Positions 8,557 to 15,065 of a stretch of 29,271 nucleotides of DNA are shown one piece after another. Source of the stretch: CAYXDO01 sp964463485 (GTDB lineage: Bacteria; Myxococcota; Kuafuiibacteriia; Kuafuiibacteriales; Kuafuiibacteriaceae); contig CAYXDO010000149.1 of NCBI GenBank assembly GCA_964463485.1, positions 1-29,271 of the forward strand, given 5' to 3'. Position numbers and translations under genes: made by a program. The notes under the pieces are model-generated. The model was not told the origin of the DNA, did not search any database, and saw nothing but the letters and a program-made list of their open reading frames with translations. The first letter of the stretch is position 1, and the number at the start of each line of letters is the position of its first letter.

Positions 8557-8850
8557 ATGGACGTGAAGACGGAGCTAGAAGCGGCGATGAATCAACACCC
8601 CCACGAGCAGTGGGTCAAAGCCGTGCGGAGAGTCATTCACGATCTCAACAACGTCTCGGGGACTCTGAAGCTCTCGATGTATTCGTTCGAGTCCAACGTG
8701 AGCCAAATCGAACGCGCCACACCCGAGAGCCGACCGCAGGTGGTGCGAAGGGCGTTGGCTGCCGCCGAAGGAGTCGAAGACGCACGAAACATGCTCGACG
8801 ACCTCATCAGATGCCTCGACGAAGCCGTTCGTGCTAAGCCTCACCCATAA
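8557..8850 (+). CDS. Small H-box (DHp-like) protein without an ATPase domain
   Basis: A 97-residue, largely helical protein. The segment RRVIHDLNNVSGTLKLS carries H28 in an HDLNN motif like the H-box of HisKA-type kinases, followed by a second helix (residues about 55-90: RALAAAEGVEDARNMLDDLIRCLDEAV). That suggests a two-helix dimerisation/phosphotransfer unit with no catalytic ATPase. It could act as a phosphotransfer protein between the neighbouring kinase and regulator, or as a decoy. ATG 8557 was preferred over TTG 8551, because GGGGG (8546-8550) is well spaced for it. A response regulator starts 2 bases after its stop, so the two are surely co-transcribed. The functional role is inference from motif and context. 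Confidence 0.75.
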   Translation: MDVKTELEAAMNQHPHEQWVKAVRRVIHDLNNVSGTLKLSMYSFESNVSQIERATPESRPQVVRRALAAAEGVEDARNMLDDLIRCLDEAVRAKPHP

Positions 8851-8852
8851 CC

Positions 8853-9485
8853 ATGACTCAAGACCCGCTCCTATCGACCGCCGCTGCTGCTCCTGAATCA
8901 GTTGAGACTCCCGTGGTTCTGCTCGTCGACGACGAGACTCGAATCCTCGACGCGCTTCGTCGTTCTTTGATCGACGAGCCCTTCGAGATCCTGACGGCCA
9001 ACAACGCAGAGACTGCGCTGCAGATCCTCGCCAGTCAGAAGATCGACATCGTGGTGTCGGACGAGCGCATGCCTGGCATGGCCGGTTCGGAGTTCCTCAC
9101 GATCGTCTGCCGAGACTATCCGGACACGGTTCGGATGATGTTGACCGGCCACGCGTCGCTCGACGCCTCGATCCGCGCGATCAACGACGCGGAGATCTAT
9201 CGCCTGTTGCTCAAGCCCTGCGGCGGCTTCGAGCTGGCGTTGGCGTTGCGCGAGGCCAGCGAATACAAAGACCTTCGCACGGCGGCGTTCCGGCTCCTCA
9301 AGCTCGCGCGCGGCCAAGCCCGCATCCTCGAGGAGCTCGAGCGTAGCGCTCCTGAGCAGGTCAAAGCAGCGAGGACCGCGGCGGCCGAGCTGTCGAAGGA
9401 CACGCCCGCGCTCGCGGGTCCAGCCCTGGCGGCGCGGATCCGCATGGACCTCGTGAAGTTCGGCAGCCGTCCCTCCGGCGATTGA
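8853..9485 (+). CDS. Response regulator with a helical C-terminal region
   Basis: A 210-residue protein. The receiver domain spans residues about 20-140: LLVDDE with D26/D27, phospho-acceptor D70 (IVVSDERMPGM), T98 (MMLTGHA) and K121 (LLLKPCG). The sequence style (RMMLTGHASLDASIRAINDAEIYRLLLKP) resembles receivers of RpfG-type regulators, but no HD-GYP domain follows. Residues about 140-205 are Ala/Glu/Leu-rich and predicted helical, with no recognisable DNA-binding motif. Output is therefore probably by protein contact. It follows the H-box protein gene by 2 bases, forming an operon, and is convergent with the SDR gene. Confidence 0.9.
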   Translation: MTQDPLLSTAAAAPESVETPVVLLVDDETRILDALRRSLIDEPFEILTANNAETALQILASQKIDIVVSDERMPGMAGSEFLTIVCRDYPDTVRMMLTGHASLDASIRAINDAEIYRLLLKPCGGFELALALREASEYKDLRTAAFRLLKLARGQARILEELERSAPEQVKAARTAAAELSKDTPALAGPALAARIRMDLVKFGSRPSGD

Positions 9486-9528
9486 GACTCTCGGCGCAGC
9501 TGTTCGACTCGCGCTCGACGCACGCTCG

Positions 9529-11004
9529 TCACCAGGGCACCGGTCGGTAATCCTTCAGGAACTGCCCGAACACGTGACGACCTGTTCGAATCCCCGAGAA
9601 GATGGGATCGACGATACGGGCGGCTCCGTCGACCACGTCGAGCGGAGGCTGAAAGACGACTCCTTGCTCGAGCGCTTTCTTCTCCGAGTAGGCGACGGGG
9701 TCTTCGTCGGTAACCCAGCCGGTGTCGACGCTGTTCATGTGGATGCCGTCCTTCACCAGGTCGATCGCACTCGTTCGGGTCATCATGTTCAGCGAAGCCT
9801 TGGCCATGTTGGTGTGCGGATGCCGGTCGGTCTTGAGCGTCTTGTAGAACTGCCCTTCCATCGCGGACACGTTGACGATGTGTTTGTCGCGCGTGGCGAC
9901 CTTGGCCATCAAGGGTTTGAGCCTCGCGTTCAACACGAAGGGAGCGACCGCGTTCGCGAGGTGGACCTCCAACAGCTCCAGCGTGGAGACCTCCGCGAGC
10001 TTCAGACGCCAGCTGTTCAGATCACGCAAGTCGACCTGTTGGAGATCCGCATCGAGCCTCCCGACCGGGAAGGGCTCACTCTCGCCCTGCTCGGACGGGC
10101 TCGTCGATCTCAGGGACCAACCTCCCTGAGGGCTGCCCTCGAAGGCCGACAGAAATCGTTGCTCCACCGCAGGCAGTGAGTTGCGCGGAGCGGTTTCTCG
10201 CTCGAGCAAGTGCCGATAAAAGCCGGCCGGCCGCCGCACCGTCTGGCAGGCGTTGTTGATGATGAAGTCGAGCCGGTCGAGGCGACCGAGCAGCGATCGC
10301 GCAAAGAGCTCCACGCTCGGCGTGTGCCGCAGGTCGAGACCATGGATCTCGAGCCGATCGGCGAAGGCTTCGTGATCGAGCTCGGCCGCATACCGAGCCG
10401 CCGCGTCGCGCGGAAATCGTGTGGTCACGATGACGCGCGCGCCCGCGCGAAGCAGCTTGATCGAGGCTTGATACCCAATCTTGACCCGCGCACCGGTGAT
10501 CAACGCGACGCGTCCGCCGAGATCCGCCGTCTGATTGCGCTTCTCGTAGTTGAGGTCGCCACAGGCCTCGCACATCGCGTCGTAGAAGAAGTGCACGACC
10601 GAGTAGGACGACTTGCACACGTAGCAGGCGCGCTCTTGCTCCAGCGTCGCCGACGACCCTCGCGCGCTCGACGGCAGCGCCACCGGCGGCGTGGGAAAGA
10701 CGAGCTCGGTACGAAGCCCCCGAATTCGCGTGCTGCCCAAAACGACCTCGTCCCGCCGCTCTCGCTCACGCTCTTCGGCCTTTCTCTCGGCCTTGCGAAG
10801 TCGCCGCAGCTCCTTCTGCGCGGGGCTCGCCACACGACCGGCCGCAGCCATGAGCCGATTGCGAAGGGCCTCCGGGACCCGCGACAGCGGCCCTCGGTCG
10901 GCCGAAAGCGACTCGAGCACACGTACGACGCCTTCGATCTCAGCGGCGGTTGGGCCGTTCTCTGGCACGCCGTAATCCTGCCCAGCAGAGCGGCGCCGGA
11001 CCAT
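9529..11004 (-). CDS. Short-chain dehydrogenase/reductase with an N-terminal zinc-ribbon-like segment
   Basis: A 491-residue oxidoreductase, about twice the usual SDR length. Residues 60-90 are a charged coiled-coil-like helix (KELRRLRKAERKAEERERER). Next come CxxC pairs C127/C130 and C145/C148, a likely structural zinc site. The Rossmann fold starts at about 163: VALITGARVKIGYQAS (the glycine motif is TGxxxxIG rather than TGxxxGxG), and NNAC replaces NNAG near 250. Where a YxxxK is expected, after VSAMEGQF, the segment reads YKTLK and later HTNMAKASLNMMTRTS. The lysine of the conserved helix is present in MAK, but the usual tyrosine position before it is Thr. An insertion of about 50 residues rich in Ser/Glu/Pro is also visible. 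The substrate is unknown. The gene is divergent from feoA across the Fur-like site. Confidence 0.82.
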   Translation of the reverse strand: MVRRRSAGQDYGVPENGPTAAEIEGVVRVLESLSADRGPLSRVPEALRNRLMAAAGRVASPAQKELRRLRKAERKAEERERERRDEVVLGSTRIRGLRTELVFPTPPVALPSSARGSSATLEQERACYVCKSSYSVVHFFYDAMCEACGDLNYEKRNQTADLGGRVALITGARVKIGYQASIKLLRAGARVIVTTRFPRDAAARYAAELDHEAFADRLEIHGLDLRHTPSVELFARSLLGRLDRLDFIINNACQTVRRPAGFYRHLLERETAPRNSLPAVEQRFLSAFEGSPQGGWSLRSTSPSEQGESEPFPVGRLDADLQQVDLRDLNSWRLKLAEVSTLELLEVHLANAVAPFVLNARLKPLMAKVATRDKHIVNVSAMEGQFYKTLKTDRHPHTNMAKASLNMMTRTSAIDLVKDGIHMNSVDTGWVTDEDPVAYSEKKALEQGVVFQPPLDVVDGAARIVDPIFSGIRTGRHVFGQFLKDYRPVPW

Positions 11005-11028
11005 ACCGATGACGCGCGCTTTTGAATT

Positions 11029-11043
11029 TGAAAACCAATATCA
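11029..11043. promoter_or_regulatory. Putative Fur box upstream of feoA
   Basis: TGAAAACCAATATCA matches the 7-1-7 Fur consensus TGATAATnATTATCA at 11 of 14 defined positions. It lies 43 bases before the feoA start, inside an AT-rich island that stands out in this GC-rich DNA. Repression of feoAB by Fur with iron is well known in other bacteria; here it is inferred. The SDR gene start is 25 bases to the left, so it may be controlled too. Confidence 0.55.
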
Positions 11044-11085
11044 ATAAGCGTTGACAGCCGACGTCTCACGGAGCCTCATGGAACG

Positions 11086-11412
11086 GTGTCGGCCGCTCCG
11101 GATCTCTTCACCTCGCCCTTCACCGCGATCGAAGAGCCCACTCGTCGGTCTTTGCGCACCGTCGCCGATCTGTCTCGAGGCCAGCACGGACGGATTCAGG
11201 AGGTCGTAGGACACGACGCGGTCGGGCATCGGCTGATGGAGATGGGCATGGTGCGGGGCGCGGACGTGAAGCTGATCCGAGTGGCTCCGCTCGGCGATCC
11301 GTTGGAGCTCGAAGTTCGAGGCTATCGATTGTCGATCCGCCGGGACGAGGCTCGTCGCTTCCTGATCGAAGAGGCGCCAGCCTTCGCCGCCCTCCCGGCG
11401 CAGAGCCTCTGA
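11086..11412 (+). CDS. feoA: FeoA, ferrous iron transport accessory protein
   Basis: A 108-residue cytosolic SH3-like protein that works with FeoB in Fe(II) uptake. Visible FeoA features: the N-terminal helix region LRTVADLSRGQHGRIQEV, then HRLMEMGMVRGADVKLIRVAPLGDPLELEVRGYRLSIRRDEARRFLIE, which includes the family hallmark 'L.emG...G..v......plgdp.e..vrg..lslr..eA'. The N-terminus is about 25 residues longer than in many FeoA proteins. The start is GTG 11086, with a weak GGAG about 12 bases upstream; a later start is possible. The feoB ATG begins one base after its stop, so the genes are co-translated. Regulation by Fur is suggested by the site at 11029-11043. Confidence 0.9.
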   Translation: MSAAPDLFTSPFTAIEEPTRRSLRTVADLSRGQHGRIQEVVGHDAVGHRLMEMGMVRGADVKLIRVAPLGDPLELEVRGYRLSIRRDEARRFLIEEAPAFAALPAQSL

Positions 11413-11413
11413 G

Positions 11414-13624
11414 ATGTCCGACCCGATTCCGGCGGGGCTCGAGCGAAGCGATGCTCTTCGAAAGATCGTCGCGCTGGCCGGCAATCCCAACTCCGGCAAG
11501 ACGACCCTCTTCAATCGGCTGACGGGCCTGAATCAGAAAGTCGCGAACTACCCGGGCGTCACCGTCGAGAAGAAGTGGGGTTCGGCGAACCTGCACGGCA
11601 AGGCGGTGCGCGTCGTGGACGTGCCCGGCACGTACTCGCTCGTCTCTCGCAGCCGCGAAGAAGCGATCGCGTTCGAAGTCGTCACGGGCAAGCAGGAGCA
11701 GGCGCCCGCGGTGATCGTGCTGGTCGTCGACGCGTCCAACCTCTCTCGCAACCTCTACTTCGCGCTTCAGGTCTTGGAGCTCGGACGGCCGGTCGTCATC
11801 GCGCTCAACATGATCGACCGATCGGACGCCGCGGGCATTCGAATCGACTCAGCCCAACTGAGCGCCTCCCTGGGAGCGCCCGTCGTGCCGATCGTCGCGG
11901 CGACAGGACAAGGAGTCGAAGAGCTTCGCGAGGCGATCGCGCTCGTATTGAGCGAGCCACCGAGCGCCCGCTTCATCCGGCGATGGAAACTGGACGCCCG
12001 CGCCGAGCAGGCGATCGCGGGCATCGCGGCGGAGCTCGCAAAACAAACGGGTTCACGCGTCGATCCCGAAGCCGAAGCCGTGTGGTTGCTCTCGAGCCTC
12101 GCCGCCGCCAAGGAGCTCGACGCAAGTGATGATCCCATCCGCGGCGACACGGTGCTCGAACGCTTGCGCGAGAAGGCCGAGCAGGCTCTGGTCGCTGCGG
12201 GACCGGGACTCCTGAGCGCGGTCATCGAAGGCCGCTATCGCGTCGTAGACGAGCTCGTGAAGCGCGTGGAGTCGCGCCCCAAAACACCTTCGACGAGCTC
12301 TACGGATCGCGTAGACGCGGTCCTGCTTCACCCGATCTTTGGACCGCTCGCGTTCCTGCTCGTCATGGCGATCGTGTTTCAGTCGATCTTCGCTTGGAGC
12401 GATCCGCTGATCGGGCTGATCGAAGAGGGGTTCGCGGCGATCGGCGCCTCGCTCCGCGCGACGCTGCCGCAGGGGCCGCTGGCCGATCTGGCGGTGGAGG
12501 GCGTGGTCGCGGGCGTCGGCGCGGTGCTGGTGTTCATCCCGCAGATCGCCGTCTTGTTCTTCTTCATGGCTCTGCTCGAAGACTTCGGCTACCTCGCGCG
12601 AGCCGCGTATCTGATGGACCGCGTCATGGCGCGCGTCGGCTTGCACGGGCGCGCGTTCGTGCCGCTGATGTCCGGGTTCGCTTGCGCGGTCCCTGCCATC
12701 CTCTCGACGCGCACGATCGAGAACGTGAAGGACCGCCTCATCACGATCCTCGTGATTCCGTTCGTGACGTGCTCGGCGCGCCTTCCTGTTTACGGGCTCG
12801 TAATCAGCGCGCTCTTCGCGAGGGACGAGAAGATCTTCGGCCTACTGTCCGTAGGCGCGGCGCTCCTTTTGGCGATGTATGTCGCGAGCGTGATCGTCAC
12901 CTTGCTGGCGGCGCTCGTGCTCAAGAAGACGATCTTGAGGAGCCCGACGCCGCCGCTGATCCTCGAGCTCCCGCCGTACCGCCGTCCGAGCCTCAAGGAC
13001 GCGCTCAGACGCGCCTACGATCGCTGTTTGGTGTTCGTGAAGGACGCCGGCTCGATCATCTTGGCCTGCTCGGTCGTGTTGTGGGCGCTCCTCAGCTATC
13101 CGCGATCGGACGCTCTCGAGGCGCTGATGGCGCGTCCGGACGCCGAGCTCGCCACGGAGGCCCGCGCGACCGAAGAAGGTCGGCTCCGGGCCGCTCAGCT
13201 GGAGTCGAGCCTCGCCGGCCGCATCGGTCGGTTCATCGAGCCGGTGATCGAGCCCATCGGCTTCGATTGGAAGATCGGCATCGGCCTCATCGGGAGCTTC
13301 GCCGCGCGAGAGGTCCTCGTCTCGACGCTGGGCCTCGTCTACGGTATCGGAAAGGACGCCGACGAAGAGAGCGTGCCGCTGCGGGAAGCGCTACGCGCAG
13401 AAAGAAATCCGCACACCGGCGAGCGCGCCTACACCCCGCTCGTGGGGCTCTCGTTGATGATCTTCTTCCTGCTCGCCTGCCAGTGTCTGTCGACGGTCGC
13501 CGTGGTTCGCCGCGAAACCGGCTCGTGGCGATGGCCCGCGTTCATGGTGGCTTCGATGACGCTCGTCGCGTACGCGGGCGCGCTCGCGGTCTTTCAAGGC
13601 GGAAAGCTGCTGGGGTTCTCGTGA
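11414..13624 (+). CDS. feoB: FeoB, ferrous iron transporter with GTPase domain
   Basis: A 736-residue inner-membrane protein that imports Fe(II). The N-terminal G domain has G1 GNPNSGKT (23-30), G2 GVTVE (48-52), G3 DVPG (69-72) and G4 NMID (132-135). The helical GDI region follows (about 190-290). The membrane part begins near 300 (HPIFGPLAFLLVMAIVFQSIF) and includes both Gate-type segments: PLMSGFACAVPAILSTR and IENVKDRLITILVIPFVTCSARLPVYGL, with their conserved Cys residues. Length and motif order are those of a complete FeoB. ATG 11414 follows the feoA stop by one base, and its stop TGA overlaps the ATG of a 48-residue gene. No damage is visible. Confidence 0.96.
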   Translation: MSDPIPAGLERSDALRKIVALAGNPNSGKTTLFNRLTGLNQKVANYPGVTVEKKWGSANLHGKAVRVVDVPGTYSLVSRSREEAIAFEVVTGKQEQAPAVIVLVVDASNLSRNLYFALQVLELGRPVVIALNMIDRSDAAGIRIDSAQLSASLGAPVVPIVAATGQGVEELREAIALVLSEPPSARFIRRWKLDARAEQAIAGIAAELAKQTGSRVDPEAEAVWLLSSLAAAKELDASDDPIRGDTVLERLREKAEQALVAAGPGLLSAVIEGRYRVVDELVKRVESRPKTPSTSSTDRVDAVLLHPIFGPLAFLLVMAIVFQSIFAWSDPLIGLIEEGFAAIGASLRATLPQGPLADLAVEGVVAGVGAVLVFIPQIAVLFFFMALLEDFGYLARAAYLMDRVMARVGLHGRAFVPLMSGFACAVPAILSTRTIENVKDRLITILVIPFVTCSARLPVYGLVISALFARDEKIFGLLSVGAALLLAMYVASVIVTLLAALVLKKTILRSPTPPLILELPPYRRPSLKDALRRAYDRCLVFVKDAGSIILACSVVLWALLSYPRSDALEALMARPDAELATEARATEEGRLRAAQLESSLAGRIGRFIEPVIEPIGFDWKIGIGLIGSFAAREVLVSTLGLVYGIGKDADEESVPLREALRAERNPHTGERAYTPLVGLSLMIFFLLACQCLSTVAVVRRETGSWRWPAFMVASMTLVAYAGALAVFQGGKLLGFS

Positions 13625-13770
13625 TGAGTTATCCGATTCAAGAGATCGTCGTGCTCGCGCTCGTCCTGATTTCGCTGCGCACGATTGGCAAGAAGCTCGG
13701 CGTCATCAAGGGGCCCAGAGGAGGGAACGTCATCCTGGGAGCGCGGCTTCAGAAGGCCCTCAAGAAGTAG
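13624..13770 (+). CDS. 48-residue single-helix membrane protein coupled to feoB
   Basis: A small gene whose ATG (13624-13626) shares its A with the feoB TGA stop, a classic translational-coupling arrangement. The product starts with an exposed MSYPIQ, then one hydrophobic helix (residues about 7-19, EIVVLALVLISLR). A basic tail follows (GKKLGVIKGPRGGNVILGARLQKALKK, +8 or so), which should sit in the cytosol by the positive-inside rule. It is not FeoC (no winged helix) and lacks the cysteines of the 'FeoB-associated Cys-rich membrane protein' family. A role as a third Feo subunit is an inference from position, size and topology. Confidence 0.7.
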   Translation: MSYPIQEIVVLALVLISLRTIGKKLGVIKGPRGGNVILGARLQKALKK

Positions 13771-13775
13771 AGTCG

Positions 13776-15065
13776 TCAGCGCGTGAGCGGATCTGCAGGC
13801 TGCATGACTCCGCTGAGCGCGTAAGAAAGCACACCGACGGCGGCCCCGGCGGCGAGCGGGATCCAAGGGACGTCGTTGGGTGAGCCGAAGAGCTCGGTGC
13901 CGAGCGCCCACGTGGCTCCGACCCCGACCAGGCTGTAGCCCAAGGGCGCGAGCATGATCCCGCTCGGGTTCACGGCAGGGTCGAGGACGTCGGCCTTGGA
14001 TGGGTCGTAGCCCAGGGTGGCGAAGCGGCTGCTCGAGACACAAGCGGAGCCCTCTACCTTGAAGCAGTAAGTCTTCACGGCAGAGTCCTGACGGAGGATG
14101 GCCACCGCGGTGAGCCCTACGCCGACTGCGGCCAGGCCCACTCCGCTCCACGTGACGAGCGTGCGGGCGGTGCGCGCCGCGGGGTCGGAGGTGGGGATGG
14201 CGTTGACCTCGACGAGCGACTTCTTGCTGCGGGCCACGTCGATGTCGGTCTCGAACGGGTGAATCGTGGGGTGCTCGACGCGGATCTTGCGAAGTCCGCT
14301 GGCGACCTCGGTGAGGCGCGTTGGGTCGGAGGAGGCCGTGCCGATCGTGTTGCCGTCGAGGCTGATCGCGTAGCCAGGCTCGACGCCGCGGATCTCTATC
14401 TCGCCGTAAGGCTCCCAGTTGCCGCTTTTGTCGAAGATCTGCCAAAGGTGCCGCGAGAACAGTCGATCGAGGAACTCCTCGGTCTCCTGCGGGGTCCGCA
14501 CTTCCACACGCTCGGGCCCGAACAACACCGCCGAGCCGGAGATCTGCGTCTCCACTTCGTCGCGCCAGCCAGGGGAAGATCGAGCCGCGTCGTGAATCGC
14601 GGCGAGCGCGATATCGGTGTCGACGAGCACAGCGGCGAGCCGATCGGCCTGGCCTTCGATCGCGACGTTCGACATCACGAGCAGGTACCGCGGATACGCG
14701 ACGCCATCGCGAGCGAGCTTGCGCTGAATCTGGTCGTAAGAAAGGCCTGCGGACTCGTCGAACGCGTAGTCGCTGCGCACCGACTCGGCCATACAGCCGA
14801 GCTGCCCACGGCACTTCGACAGCAGGTTCGGATCGGCGATCTCGGGATAGAAGTTCGTGTGCGCCGAGAGCTGCTCGGAGAGCATTCGAATGATCTCGGA
14901 GCTCCTCGTCTTGGCCAACTCACCAGTCGGTGTCCCGAGCAAGAACGCGATCGGGCGGCGCTCCTGTACGACGATGGTGCCCTCCTCGGTGACGCGCGGA
15001 GCATTCTGGGCGTAAGCCGTGGTCGAGCTCAAGAGGAGCACGAGCGAGAGAGATCGAACCAACAC
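13776..15065 (-). CDS. Exported PEGA-like protein with C-terminal membrane helices
   Basis: A 429-residue protein of a type common in myxobacteria. The start is GTG 15065, directly after the TGA of the upstream gene. A Sec signal peptide is clear (MLVRSLSLVLLLSSTTAYAQ). Residues about 30-230 form a domain I cannot name (FLLGTPTGELAKTRSSEIIRML, LDRLFSRHLWQIFDKSG). Residues about 240-290 resemble a PEGA domain (EIEIRGVEPGYAISLDGNTIG, VASGLRKIRVEHPTIHPFETDIDV). Hydrophobic helices follow at about 305-325 (TWSGVGLAAVGVGLTAVAIL), 370-390 and 400-420. It is probably envelope-located, with the PEGA part outside the cytoplasm. Two Cys (84 and 91 region, CRGQLGC) may form a disulphide. Its coupling to the cNMP-binding protein suggests related roles, which remain unknown. 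Confidence 0.82.
   Translation of the reverse strand: MLVRSLSLVLLLSSTTAYAQNAPRVTEEGTIVVQERRPIAFLLGTPTGELAKTRSSEIIRMLSEQLSAHTNFYPEIADPNLLSKCRGQLGCMAESVRSDYAFDESAGLSYDQIQRKLARDGVAYPRYLLVMSNVAIEGQADRLAAVLVDTDIALAAIHDAARSSPGWRDEVETQISGSAVLFGPERVEVRTPQETEEFLDRLFSRHLWQIFDKSGNWEPYGEIEIRGVEPGYAISLDGNTIGTASSDPTRLTEVASGLRKIRVEHPTIHPFETDIDVARSKKSLVEVNAIPTSDPAARTARTLVTWSGVGLAAVGVGLTAVAILRQDSAVKTYCFKVEGSACVSSSRFATLGYDPSKADVLDPAVNPSGIMLAPLGYSLVGVGATWALGTELFGSPNDVPWIPLAAGAAVGVLSYALSGVMQPADPLTR

Noticed and set aside
12394..13770. A 458-codon frame overlapping feoB and ending at the same stop as the small gene
   Set aside because: Its first part is an Arg-rich shadow of feoB. Only the final 48 codons, from ATG 13624, form a plausible protein.
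13594..14814. A 406-codon minus-strand frame over the PEGA-like gene
   Set aside because: Arg-rich out-of-phase frame; the signal peptide and PEGA-like pattern are in the other frame.
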